The translations under genes and the position numbers were made by a program. The notes under the pieces are model-generated. The model searched no databases. It worked only from the letters and a program-made list of their open reading frames with translations, and was not told the DNA's origin. Positions 50,075 through 62,084 of a stretch of 64,000 nt of DNA are shown here, piece after piece. The DNA is taken from the NCBI GenBank assembly GCA_037126765.1, contig JBBCBC010000002.1, forward strand, positions 46,008,889 to 46,072,888, read 5' to 3'. The stretch is from Stenogyne calaminthoides (taxonomy: Eukaryota > Streptophyta > Magnoliopsida > Lamiales > Lamiaceae). The number at the start of each line of letters is the position of its first letter. Position 1 is the first letter of the stretch.

Positions 50075-52006
50075 TGTTGGGGAATTAATTGTCCGGATCT
50101 ATTCGGGATGAATATTTAAATACAAATTTAATTCTGATAATTATTACTAGCATGAATTAATCCTATATTAATTCAAATAATAATTTCAACAACAAATCAT
50201 GCATATAAACAATTCACGTAAATCCTACGAGTTTACGTGAACTTACCTCTTGGAATGGAAATGGTCTTGTATATGAAAACACACCAAAAGTCCTTCTCAA
50301 GTATTCCCACATCCTTGCTCGACAATCCGGTGGAAGGATACTCACGAACAATTAACAAAAGGAAAAATAAATTTTGTTGCACCACTTTTGTGGATTAACT
50401 AATATTTTCAGGACATGGAATTTCACACTCACAATTGACGTTTTTCGAAAATAATATGTCGACGTTTCAAAATATTTGATATTTTATCGACGCTGATATT
50501 TTTCCGAAAAACCAATTTTTGTGTTCACTGGGGATGAAACATTCATCCCCTATTTATAATAGAGAGGGGGACGAAACTTAGGGCTCAAAATAGGGTTATA
50601 AAAGATATTTTCTTAATCTCCAAGAAATCTTGAATATATCACATATATTCTTCTTTCCATGTGTATTTTTCCACAAAAATCTCACACCCTTATTTAACCC
50701 ATTTTTTCAAAATTAATAGGAGACTTTTCAAGAATGGATCTATCTTGAATTTATGAGATATTCTTGTATTCCAAGAATACATATCTTTTTCCATAAAATC
50801 TTTTCAAGAAAATCAAGAAAATCCTTCTTCCTATTATTACTCTATATATTTCGAAAATTACAATTAAAGAAATCAAGTGGGAGATTTCTTGAATTTATGG
50901 GATAATATTGTATTCCAAGAATACTTATCTCTTTTCCATAAAATCTTTTCAAGAAAATTTTTCTCCCTCCTTTTCTTTAATAATTTCGAAATTCAAGGAA
51001 AATAATGCAACAAGAATTTATTTTATTTTTAAACACATTTTTCAGTTATTGGACTTTATGTTGGGCTACTTGGGGGGGCCTTTAGGAGAATTAAGATTGG
51101 ACCTTCCAATGGATCTTGAATTATCATTATTGAGCCACAATATTATTCAAGCCCATAAAATATTAATTAATCCCACTACATAATTAATATTGCACTATCC
51201 ATCTTAACCCATATTACAGTTAATATGGCTCCCGGTTATTATTTCCCGTGTTTAAGATTATCTAGCCCATTAATTAATTCAAGCCATTGAAATAGCTTTC
51301 TATTAATTAATATCTTTTATCCTTGGTAAATGAACGATTCAACATTATTATCCATACCGGAAACTAGTTCCACTTGCAAGATTTGGTATGATAAACCTTG
51401 TGAACCTCCCAAGGGGGCAAATCGAACAAGCGTACTTGCACACGATTCTCTGTATTAAATCTTAGCAATCGCATGTGACCAATAATATTGCCCAAGATAT
51501 AGGGTATTGAATCTCACTGATTCTCTTCCCATAATAAGTCAAAGCAATAGTTACTAACCACACACAATCCTATTTAAGGGACGAAGATTAAGAAACAACT
51601 AACCACTGAGGTCTAATTCTTCCTAGTTCAGTTCTGAAGAATTTATCCTCCTATAGGTCCTCTTCAATGCATCAGTCATGCACTAGTGTAATCTCTTGGT
51701 CAAAACAAATCAATCTGAGCCTTACACTACAACCTTTCACGATGGATTGTTCATTTCCATCTAGATCGTTAATGGTGTACTTTTAGTTACAAGGAACTGT
51801 TAATTTAATCTTCTGTGATCTTGGTATCACTAAATTAACTACAATGTAACACGTACTATTTAATGAACAATTATGCAGTAAATATATGTAACATTCAATC
51901 ATATTTAAAGCATCAGTGATAAACAATTTATTTCAGTAAATAAGTCCGAAATTCAGTTAGTCTGATTATACAAAGTAAAAACATACTTTCCAGTATAAGC
52001 CCAACA
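50075..52006 (-). mobile_element. Solo LTR (copy B)
   Basis: The 1932-bp repeat starts TGTTGGGGAATTAATTG and ends TATAAGCCCAACA. It is the same family as copies A, C and D, and in the same orientation as C and D. It sits 15 bp inside the 3' LTR of the SIRE-like element. The flanks (GCCAC left, ACCAT right) do not give a clean 5-bp duplication. No coding region is attached, so it is a solo LTR. Confidence 0.8.
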
Positions 52007-52211
52007 ACCATCGATGTTACAACATTGGTTACAACATTAGTATCCGTCATTTCTTCTTAACCACTAACACTTCTATGTTCAATGTTGTCTTTGATGTTGT
52101 TGACTGCAGGTTGACGATCTAGGTTATTCTGCAAGATTCCAGAAGGTTCCACAAGCTTCAAGAATCGAGTGGAAGAGACTAGATCAGGCGGCTGTTTTCA
52201 GAAGATTGGAG

Positions 52212-54061
52212 TGTTGGGGAATGAGTTGCACAGATCTATTCGTGGTGAATAGTTAAATACAAATTTAATTCTTTAATTATTACTAGCATGAATTAATCCT
52301 ATATTAATTCAAATAATAATTGCAACAACATATCATGCATATAAAAGTCACATAAAACCTACGCATGCGGAATCTACGGGTTTACGTGAACGTACCTCTC
52401 GGGATGGCAGTGACTTCGGTTGGACGGACTAACCAAAAGGACTTCCCAAGTATTCCCTTAACCCTTGCTCAACTATCCGGTGGAAGGACACTTGTCGAAC
52501 AATTAACAAAAGGAAAAAATAAACTTTGTTGTACCACCTTTGTGGATTTGCTAATTTTTCCAGCACATGGAATTGTACTTGGGAATGAACTAATCATCCC
52601 CTATTTATAGGAGAGGAGGGGTTGAAAATTTTAGTAGAATATCAATGTGGGAAAAGACTTTTCTTGGTCACCAAGAAATCTTGAATATATCTCTTATATT
52701 CTTTTTCCCATAATTAAAATATTCCACAAAAAATTCCACCTCCTCAATTATGGATATTTTCGAAAATAATATGTGCAAGAATCCAAGATTTGGATCTTCT
52801 TGAATTTATGAGATATTCTTGTATTTCAAGAAATACATATCTTCCATAATATATTTTCAAGAAAATCAAGAAAATCTTTCTTGCCCACTATATTTCCAAA
52901 ATTTCAAAATTTTCTATATAGATAACCAAGTGGGAGATTTCTTGAATTTAATGAGATAATCTTGTATTCCAAGAATACATATCTTCATTCCATAACAAAA
53001 TTCAAAGAAAATCTTTCTCCCTCTTTTATCCATAAATTTTGAAAAATAGAGGAAAAATTAAGCAACAATATTTATTTTATTTTAATCACCTTTTCAGTTA
53101 ATGAACTATTTGTTGGGCTACTCAGGGGGCCTTTAGGAGAATTAAGATTGGACCTTCTAATGGACCTTGAATATCTAATATTGAGCCACAATATAATTCA
53201 AGCCCATAAATATTAATTAATCCCACTACATAATTAATATTGCACTATCCATCTTAACTCATATTACAGTCAATATGGCTCCCGGTCATTATTTCCCGTG
53301 TTTAAGATTATCTAGCCTATTAATTAATTCAAGCCACTGAAATAGCTTTCCGTTAATTAATATCTTTTGTCCTTGGTCAAGGAACGATTCAACATTATTA
53401 TCCATACCGGAAACAAATTCCACTTGTAAGATTTGGAATGATAAAGCTTATGAACCTCTCAAGGGGGCAAATTAAACAAGCGTACTTGCACACGATTCTT
53501 CGTATTAAATCTTAGCAATCACATGTGACCAATAATATTGCCCAAGATAAAAAGTATTGAATCTCTCTTTGATTAAGCTACCCATGATAAGTCAAAGCAA
53601 TAGTTACCAATCCCACGTGATCCTATTTAAGGGACGAAGGTTAAGAATAACGAACCACCGAGGTCTAATTCTTCCTTGTTCGATTCACGAAGAATTTATC
53701 CTCATGTAGGTCCTATTCAAATTCATCACCATGCACTAGTGTAATCTCTTGGTCAAGACAAACCAATCTGAGCCTTACACCTCAACCTTTCACGATGGGT
53801 TGTTCATTTCCATCTAGGTAAGTGAATGGCGTACTTTTTTAGTTACAAGGAACCGTTAATTTAATCTTCGTGATCCGGTATCACTAAATTAACTACAATG
53901 TAACACGTCGAATTATTGAACAGTTATGCGAAGAAATATATGTAACATTCAATCATATTTAAAGCATCAGTGATAAACAATTTATTTAAGTAAATAAGTC
54001 TGAAAATTCAGATTTTAGATTATACAAAGTAAAAAGCATACTTTTCAAGATAATCCCAACA
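52212..54061 (-). repeat. 3' LTR of the full-length copia (copy C)
   Basis: Begins TGTTGGGGAATGAG and ends AATCCCAACA on the + strand. Much of its length is nearly identical to copy D, but clustered differences fall at CAG/CTG words (see findings). Confidence 0.88.
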
Positions 54062-54199
54062 ATCTCCCACTTATACTCAAAGTCCGCTTTTAAGTATACT
54101 ACAACATGTCTCGCGTGGTCCGACATCTAATGTCACCTACACGAACCTAATAATTTCTCCCACTTATACTCAAAGCAAATTGGCATCCCGGTCTTGACA

Positions 54200-55560
54200 C
54201 CCATTCCTTCCACATGTCTCTCGAATGTATTGAGGCGCGTTCTTTGTGAATGGATCTGCTAGGTTGTCCTCAGACGATATCTTTGCCACATCTATATCTC
54301 CTCTCTTAACGATGTCTCGTATAAGATGGTATTTCCTTTCTATATGTTTGCTGGCCTTTTGGGCTATTGGTTCCCTTGAATTTGCAAATCGCTTTCGGCA
54401 TTGTCACAATAAATGATTAATTCACCGGCAAATTCGAACCACATCTAAGTCCACTAGGAAGTGCTTGAGCCAAACCGCTTTTTTCACCGCCTCGCTAGCA
54501 CTACATATTCGGCTTCCATGGTAGAATCTGCGACGCATTTCTCAATGACGCTTCTCCATGTCACGGCTCCTTCCCCATGCAAAACACACTACCCGAGGTA
54601 GATTTTTAAGAGTCTACGTCGATTGGAAATCCAAGTCCGCGTGTAACCGATGGGGATTGACTACTACCGACCGATAAACCAACATTCTATCCCGAGTTCT
54701 TTTCGATACTTCGAATGTTTTTTAACTATCGTCCAATGCTTTCTTTCCGGGTTACTTTGATATCTTGCCACCATGCCTACTGCAAAGCAAATATCCGGTC
54801 TCGTACCTGACGTGCATACATAAAAAAAGGCTTCCCGGTAGAAGCATAAGGAATGCCTTTCATGTCATCTATCTCCTCTTGCGTCTTAGGGACATTTGCT
54901 TGGATAGATGGATTCCATGCCCGAAAGGTACGAATCCTTTCTTGAATCTTGCATCTTTGAAGCGTTTTCAAGACGGTGTCTATGTATGAAGCTTGCGATA
55001 AGCCTATCATCCTTTTCTTGCGATCTCGAAAGTGATCTTGATCCCAAGGATGTGTCCGGGCTTCCCCTAAGTCCTTCATATCAAAACTTTTTTGAAAGCC
55101 ATGCCCTTACGTCGATAACACCTTCACATCGCTCATTCACGATGATCGAATGTCGTCTACATATAGTACTAAGAATACCAATGCAGTTCCGACACGCTTT
55201 TTATACACGCAACTTTCAAACTCGTTTTGATCAAACCCATATAAAACTTTATAACATGATCAAAACATTGGTTCCAAGCTCGGATGCTGTTTGAGTCCGT
55301 AAAATGGACTTCTTGAGCTTACAAACAAGATGTTCTTGGCCTGTTTCAATGAAACCTTGGGGTTGTTGCATATAGATCTCTTCATCAAGACTTCCGTTAA
55401 GGAAAGCTGTCTTGACATCCATTTGCCAGATTTCAAAGTCGAAATGCCCAAAAATCGATAAGAGAATACAGATGGACTTAAGCATGGCTACGGGCGAAAA
55501 AAGTTTCCTCATAATCGATCCTTCTTTCGAAAAGTATAACCTTTACGCCACTAGTCTTGC
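54200..55560 (-). pseudogene. Copia reverse transcriptase and RNase H (minus element), frameshifted
   Basis: Read right to left, the RT segment has WQMDVKTAFLNGSLDEEIYM (about 55360-55430), then CKLKKS..GLKQ-like text in a shifted frame, KRMIGLSQASYIDTVLK (about 54960-55020) and MKGIPYAS. An RNase H piece around 54500-54530 encodes the ADSTMEAEY-type motif seen in copia. Each motif lies in a different frame from the next, with small gaps against the family. The catalytic YVDDI-type segment is only recognisable as a decayed remnant near 55150. Confidence 0.7.
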
Positions 55561-55797
55561 TTTAAAGGTTTCAACCTTCCCGTCCGGCCCTTTTTCCTCT
55601 TATATACCCACTTGCATCCAATGGGTTTGACCCCATTAAGTGGTTCGACTAGCTCCCACACTCTATTATGAAACATAGAACTCATTTAAACTTTCATTCT
55701 TTGCTTGCCAAGAATTTGCATCCTTATCTTGGAGTGCCTCGTCATATGTCCATGGGTCTGATTCGTCTTGTCCGGTGAATCAAGTCCGAGGACTCTC

Positions 55798-56880
55798 CTA
55801 TTCCCATGAATCTCTCGGATCGCCTAACAACCCTCCCACTATGATTTTTAGGCTCCGCCAGAAAGCGTGATCGTTTGGTATATCATCTAGTACAATTGGC
55901 ACTGAGGTTTGCCCTCGAAGCTCATTTAAGGTAATCTCACTTCTGGGTTTTCTTTGGTTTATATAGTCTTCTTCCAAAAATCTAAAGTGGGTGCTTATGA
56001 CCACCTTTTGATCTTCGGGACCATAGAACATACACCCTTTTGTTCCCTCGTATCCTACAAACAACCTTAATTCGATCGAGGATCCATTTAATTGCCTTGT
56101 CCAACACGTGGGCAGGACACCCCAAATTCTCATGTGTCTCATCTTTGAGGCTTGCGCCCGCTCCACAATTCTTTGGGAGTTTTGGGAACCGATTTGGATG
56201 GCACCAAGTTCATAATGTAAGCCGGTGTTTCCAAGGCATGACCTCGAAAGCAATTGGGAAGATCCGCATAACTCATCATTGATCTAACCATTTCCAAAAG
56301 AGTTTACGCTTTTTAAACTCTCAAAACCCCGTTTTGTTGAGGGGTTCCGGTGCGATGAGTTGGGATACAATCCCTTCATCGGATAAGTAGTTCAAAAACT
56401 CATCGGCTGAGGTATTCGCCTCCACGATCGGATCGTAGAGACTTGATACGTTTTTCCATATGATTCTCTCGCTGAGCCTTAAATTCTTTGAATTTCTCAA
56501 AGGTCTCAGTTTATGCTTCATAAGGAAAATGTAACCGCATTCTTTGAGTAATCATCAATAAAGGTGACAAAATACTCATAACCTCATCTTGCTTTGGTTG
56601 ACATTGGACCACATACATCGTGTGAGCGATCTCTAACACTTCTTTGGCCCTATTCCCTTGGCTCCAAATGCCCTCTTGGTCATTTTACCCTCCAAACATG
56701 ATTCGCGGGTTGGAAACGGTTCAACTTGAAGAAACTCTAGTAAACCGCTTTTACCAACCTTTGGATCCTCTTTGGATTTATATGACCCAATCTTAGATGC
56801 CAATGAAGTGTCTCGTTCACGTCGATGAACGTTTTCTTTTCGAAAAAACATTTGATGTGTTATAGGATGCATTTAAGTGA
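55798..56880 (-). pseudogene. Copia GAG-pre-integrase and integrase (minus element), frameshifted
   Basis: The segment 56633-56872 ends with ESCLEGKMTKRAFG, the C-terminal half of the GAG-pre-integrase finger. The integrase follows: 56321-56521 has NYLSDEGIVSQL, and 55798-56253 has RLFVGYEGTKGCMFYGPEDQKV and RFLEEDYI, the copia integrase tail. At least three frame changes separate these pieces. The catalytic acidic triad cannot be traced as a whole. Confidence 0.7.
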
Positions 56881-57010
56881 GTGGTGTGCATGATTAATTG
56901 TATAGAGATTATTCGCCAACGTTCCATGACAAGATAAATTTATCATAAAGAGAAATGGTAACAACTTTATTAAAAGTAACCGAATATCCATCATGAAAAA
57001 GTTTAGAAAC

Positions 57011-57850
57011 CTAAATCAAATTCTTTCTAAAACTCCATTGGAGCATCTGAACATATCTTAAAATTAAAACTCGGTCTTCAAAAGACAGTGCACTTCTCCC
57101 ATCGCTTTTTTGCCACTCTCGTGAAGACGCCCGAAAAGTGATGAGGATCTCACTTCCACTTAGTTGTCGGGTCCGCTTGAACCCCTCGTAATGTGAAACA
57201 AACATGATCAAGGATCCCATATCCACCACCCATAAATGGGAGGCATACGCCGCTAAACAAGTTTCAACAACTAGTGAGTGAGGATTACCTTTCTTTCCTT
57301 TCCTTTTGGGATTGAACAGTGACCTCAATGTCCTTTCTCCCCGCATTAAAAACATATTCCCTTTGGTTCTTTCTTGACACCCAACCAACTAACCGCTCTT
57401 TTCTCACTTTTCTTAGTGATGAGTATGCTTTGGTTACCCACTTTTCCTTTTCTTGAGACTTGCCAATCGACCTAGATCTCGAGAAAAAAGACTTTTGTCA
57501 CCAATGCTTCGTCTTTCTTTCCTAAATGCTTCTCTACTAACTCCAAGGCTTCTTGTAGATTATCCATAGTAAACATGTGATCACTTTCATCACAAAAACC
57601 ACAAGAAAATCCATCGAAGCTCCTTGGCGAGAGTGGCGGCAGAAATTGATTTGGGCCTCATCACAATACTTAGTTACGAGATAAGCTAGTTTTAGAAAAT
57701 GGTGTTTGACTCGAGAACATGCTCCCTTACGGTGTTCCTCGGCCATTTTCGGCCCAAAAGCGTCGTCGTTTTTAAACCGATCGATCATGCGGTCTTTTGT
57801 TGAAAATATTTCTTCAAGACTTTGCATAATTTCATGACGGACTCAACACC
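57011..57850 (-). pseudogene. Copia gag and protease (minus element), frameshifted
   Basis: The segment 57537-57827 resembles copia gag (KMAEEHR..SRVKHHFLKL), ending near a CGFCDESDHMF-like knuckle in another frame. 57011-57388 has WVVDMGSLIMF in the place of the protease DSG motif, where the expected serine is methionine. Both pieces carry stops and frameshifts. Confidence 0.6.
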
Positions 57851-58793
57851 TTCATGAATGTGTTTCAAATCATCGACGATGAAGTCAAGATTACACGTTT
57901 CATGGGTTCATTGGCTTTCTCCCCAAATATTATACTCATGTCTTGCGCGCGTCGGTTGATTCATCAAGAGGCTTACGTGGCTTGGGTACATCAAGAATCC
58001 AATAATGTTTTTTTTGCTTGTAGACAAAGTTCATATTTCGTTTCCAAACGTTATAGTTTTCTCCGATTAATTGGTGTTCTTTGAGTGTATATAATAAAAG
58101 GATTAAAAGGTTGCGACATGATGAAACTCAAATAAATAATAACATGCATAAGCACAAATATATCACAAGGTTCGATCACATGCATCATATTAAAATCTCA
58201 AAAAAAATATGAACATGCATCGTCGAACATCTCAAAAAACAGTTTAAATAAGCCACGGGTGGGTCATTATTTAAACACATTCAAGAAAAGTTACAAACAA
58301 ACGATTTACAAACCTTTAATATTCAGATTAATAGTTGGCTCCCACTTGACCAATATAAAATTGACAGGGGACTTTAGAAGTATATGCATATCAATTTTAT
58401 ACCTAAGTAATAACCATGATTAAATATAGGATTATTATTTCGCTTTGATCGAGCCTCGTTGGGAGGTCATCGTGCCACTAGTAATAACCCACAATCATCC
58501 GCTTTGGAATTCATTCATGTGAAATCTATCTTTTTGACCGTCCGGTTGGGGAATTTCTCCAAAAGAATTCACAAATAAATAAATCATGGAGGTCAAATTA
58601 ATTCAATTTTATTATCCTAATAAAATTGTCAATTAATTATTTAAACATACTTAGTAATTTTGAAGGTGAGATTTTTCCATTTGGCAACCCTCATGCAAAC
58701 ACATTTAAACAAATTAAATAAAGCATAAGATAAGCGCCAAATAAATCAAGCATAACGGAAAAATAAACATATTGGGCACAAATTATCCAATTG

Positions 58794-59300
58794 TCATGGT
58801 TTGATTTTACTTGGCTTGATCTTGAATAAACACGTCTCGAATTTCTCCCACTCGTTAAGTCTCGAAAAAATACTTGTCTCAAAACGCCACGCCATGGCGG
58901 CTCGCGGCCGGGATGCACTCAAGATCCGGCCGGCCATTTGGCCTAAACGACCTCGGCGCCGCCCGGCGTCGCCAGCGCTGCCGATGCCTCGGCGGTGTCG
59001 TGTCGTGCGTCGGCAACTCTCGGTAATTATCGTGCATCCGTAGCGCATCCACACGTCTTGCTTCGCCCGCCTCCTGCCGCCGCGACCTCGGCGGCGCCGT
59101 ATCCTTGTGGCGCGCCTTGCACCTGTGCGCGTCATCCGCCCCGTTCGCTTTTGGGCGCTGAGACGATGCCGCGTCTTGCCTAAGCGCCCGCGACCGTCTT
59201 GCGCGACCACGCTCTCCAGCGTGCGTCTTTCGGCGCCGGGCCTGCGCCTAAACAATGCGCGTGCCGGTAGCGGCGCCCTTACGCCCCTACGCTAGTTAAG
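58794..59300 (-). other. CpG-rich leader of the minus-strand copia
   Basis: About 400 bp (58890-59295) are far richer in G, C and CpG than anything else in the window. It lies between the primer site and gag on the minus strand. An Arg-rich minus-strand frame (58794-59255) crosses it and ends in a stretch like RLNEWEKFETCLFKIKPSKIKP. I do not regard the Arg-rich part as a real protein: it is what CpG-rich DNA encodes by chance. Whether the block is part of the family leader or a captured host sequence cannot be told here. Confidence 0.5.
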
Positions 59301-59611
59301 ATTTCGTCCTTTTAATTCTTCGTCTCTTAGTTCCGATCCGGTTACAATTTATTTACAAAATAAATAAACCTAGATCTAGACTAGTCTATTACATTGATCA
59401 AATCAAACAAATCTAGTCTACTCATGGATTTTCTCATTTGGCAAAAACAAATCGAATCGAATCGAATTAAAAAAACACGGTTTATATGCATGTATAAATA
59501 AACACATTAAAATCCATGACAATTGGATACCGCAAAAATGGATCTAACAGTTCTACTATCCAATTTCAAATTTAATGTCCACGAATTAAATTACAATTTA
59601 AAAAATTGAGT

Positions 59612-59632
59612 CAAACCGTGGCTCGATACGAT
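59612..59632 (-). other. Primer binding site-like sequence
   Basis: On the minus strand, directly inside the 5' LTR, the DNA reads TATCGTATCGAGCCACGG. It matches the initiator methionine tRNA primer site of copia elements with small changes, which would start minus-strand DNA synthesis. Confidence 0.6.
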
Positions 59633-59636
59633 AGCT

Positions 59637-61486
59637 TGTTGGGGAATGAGTTACTTGCCATCTATCTATTCCTAAGGGTGAATAGTTAAATACAAATTTA
59701 ATTCTTTAATTATTACTAGCATGAATTAATCCTATATTAATTCAAATAATAATTGCAACAACATATCATGCATATAAAAGCCACGTAAAAAACCTCGACG
59801 CGAAATCTACGGGTTTACGTGAACGTACCTCTCCTGGGATGGCGGTGACTTGGTTGGACGGACTAACCAAAAGGACTTTCCAAGTATTCCCTTAGCCCTT
59901 GCTCAACTATCCGGTGGAAGGACACTTGTCGAACAATTAACAAAAGGAAAAAAAATAAACTTTGTTGCACCACCTTTGTGGATTTGCTAATTTTTCCAGC
60001 ACATGGAATTGTACTTGGGAATGAACTAATCATCCCCTATTTATAGGAGAGGAGGGGTCGAAAATTTTAGTAGAATATCAATGTGGGAAAAGACTTTTCT
60101 TGGTCACCAAGAAATCTTGAATATATCTCTTATATTCTTTTTCCCATAATTAAAATATTCCACAAAAAATTCCACCTCCTCAATTATGGATATTTTCGAA
60201 AATAATATGTGCAAGAATCCAAGATTTGGATCTTCTTGAATTTATGAGATATTCTTGTATTTCAAGAAATACATATCTTCCATAATATCTTTTCAAGAAA
60301 ATCAAGAAAATCTTTCTTGCCCGCTATATTTCCAAAATTTCAAAATTTTCTATATAGATAACCAAGTGGGAGATTTCTTGAATTTAATGAGATAATCTTG
60401 TATTCCAAGAATACATATCTTCATTCCATAACAAAATTCAAAGAAAATCTTTCTCCCTCTTTTATCCATAAATTTCGAAAAATAGAGGAAAAATTAAGCA
60501 ACAATATTTATTTTATTTTAATCACCTTTTTTAATTGAACTATTTGTTGGGCTACTCAGGGGCCTTTAGGAGAATTAAGATTGGACCTTCTAATGGACCT
60601 TGAATATCTAATATTGAGCCACAATATAATTCAAGCCCATAAATATTAATTAATCCCACTACATAATTAATATTGCACTATCCATCTTAACCCATATTAC
60701 AGTCAATATGGCTCCCGGTCATTATTTCCCCGTTTAAGATTATCTAGCCCATTAATTAATTCAAGCCACCTAAATAGCTTTCCGTTAATTAATATCTTTT
60801 GTCCTTGGTCAAGGAACGGTTCAACATTATTATCCATACCGGAAACAAATTCCACTTGCAAGATTTGGTATGATAAAGCTTATGAACCTCTCAAGGGGGC
60901 AAATCAAACAAGCATACTTGCACACGATTCTTCGTATTAAATCTTAGCAATCACATGTGACCAATAATATTGCCCAAGATAAAAAGTATTGAATCTCTCT
61001 GATTCGCTACCCATGATAAGTCAAAGCAATAGTTACCAATCCCACGTGATCCTATTTAAGGGACGAAGGTTAAGAAATAACGAACCACTGAGGTCTAATT
61101 CTTCCTTGTTCAGTTCTGAAGAATTTATCCTCATGTAGGTCCTATTCAGCGCATCAGTCATGCACTAGTGTAATCTCTTGGTCAAGACAAACCAATCTGA
61201 GCCTTACACCTCAACCTTTCACGATGGGTTGTTCATTTCCATCTAGGTCGTGAATGGCGTACTTTTAGTTACAAGGAACTGTTAATTTAATCTTCTGTGA
61301 TCTGGTATCACTAAATTAACTACAATGTAACACGTACGAATTATTGAACAGTTATGCAGTAAATATATGTAACATTCAATCATATTTAAAGCATCAGTGA
61401 TAAACAATTTATTTAAGTAAATAAGTCTGAAAATTCAGTTTCGATTATACAAAGTAAAAAACATACTTTTCAGTATAATCCCAATA
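59637..61486 (-). repeat. 5' LTR of the full-length copia (copy D)
   Basis: Begins TGTTGGGGAATGAG and ends AATCCCAATA, where the last CA has become TA. The matching TGGAG duplication right after it supports this border. It carries the minus-strand TATAAATAGGGG promoter motif at about 60038-60045. Confidence 0.85.
60038..60045 (-). promoter_or_regulatory. LTR TATA box of the full-length copia
   Basis: TATAAATA on the minus strand in the 5' LTR, conserved in copies A to C. Transcription would run left into the element. Confidence 0.6.
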
Positions 61487-62084
61487 TGGAGAAGACCCAC
61501 TAACTGGGCAGTTACAAAGATCATGGAAGAGTGGATTGAAGAGTTTCTAGATCCTTCAAGGAGGCTCTAGTAAGGCTACACAAAGTCTATAAATAGAAAA
61601 CCTTAATGTTCACATCAAGTGCCGAACATTGCCATATATCGTGTGCTGTTTAGTCGAAGCAACAACCAAGCATCAACTGTAGAGTGTGTGAGTGCATCCA
61701 GAGTGATAGGGTCGTTGTTGTGGAGTTTGTTTTACCATAAGAGTGTAATTGTAGGGTTTACAATACCTCGGACTGGTGCTAGATTTGTTTTATGTGGAGT
61801 GTTAGTCTCGGTGTTAGATAGTTTCACACTCATAGAACAAGTCACCATTGGTAGTGTAGAAATACACCTAGCCTTTAGATCACATGCTTGATCTTGTTTC
61901 AAGGGGATTCGATTTGTGAACCTCTTTGTATTCATTATTTTGATAAATAGTGATTTCGGCCATAGGGCTTCACAATCTATATTGATATAGATTGTGCAAA
62001 GTCTTATTAATTTCGTGTGTTGTGTTTCCAACTCTTCCGTTGTTTTTGTTGTTTAATTGTTACTTTGAGTGTTCCAACATTCAA

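Larger units (their letters stand above)
52212..61486 (-). mobile_element. Full-length Ty1-copia element (9275 bp), minus strand
   Basis: Two LTRs of 1850 bp each (52212-54061, the 3' LTR, and 59637-61486, the 5' LTR) flank 5.6 kb of internal DNA. TGGAG is duplicated at both borders (52207-52211 and 61487-61491). Read on the minus strand, a primer site like TATCGTATCGAGCCACGG follows the 5' LTR; this resembles the usual TGGTATCAGAGCCACGG for initiator Met tRNA with small changes. AAGTGGGAGAT precedes the 3' LTR as polypurine tract. Domain order is gag, protease, integrase, RT, RNase H. Frameshifts occur every 100-300 bp, so no polyprotein is made. It is the innermost insertion of the nest. 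Confidence 0.9.
43891..62079 (+). mobile_element. SIRE-like Ty1-copia element, decayed and multiply interrupted
   Basis: The protein order (gag end, protease, GAG-pre-integrase, integrase, reverse transcriptase, RNase H) is Ty1-copia, and the RT and RNase H sequences look like the SIRE/Tnt1-type group. The left end, including the 5' LTR, is missing. The polypurine tract GGGGGAGAT (50051-50059) leads into a 3' LTR that starts TGTTGATGTTGCC at 50060 and ends GTGTTCCAACA at 62079. That LTR is cut into three parts (50060-50074, 52007-52211, 61487-62079) by two later insertions; pol is cut by a third (45571-47534). Several stops show that it is inactive. Confidence 0.8.

Noticed and set aside
54777..55079. 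Independent small gene on the minus strand
   Set aside because: Motifs such as KRMIGLSQASYIDTVLK and MKGIPYAS are copia reverse-transcriptase text, frameshifted within the minus-strand element.
58794..59255. Arg-rich 153-codon frame, at first sight a basic nucleic-acid-binding protein
   Set aside because: The composition follows from the CpG-rich DNA in any frame, and no domain is visible.
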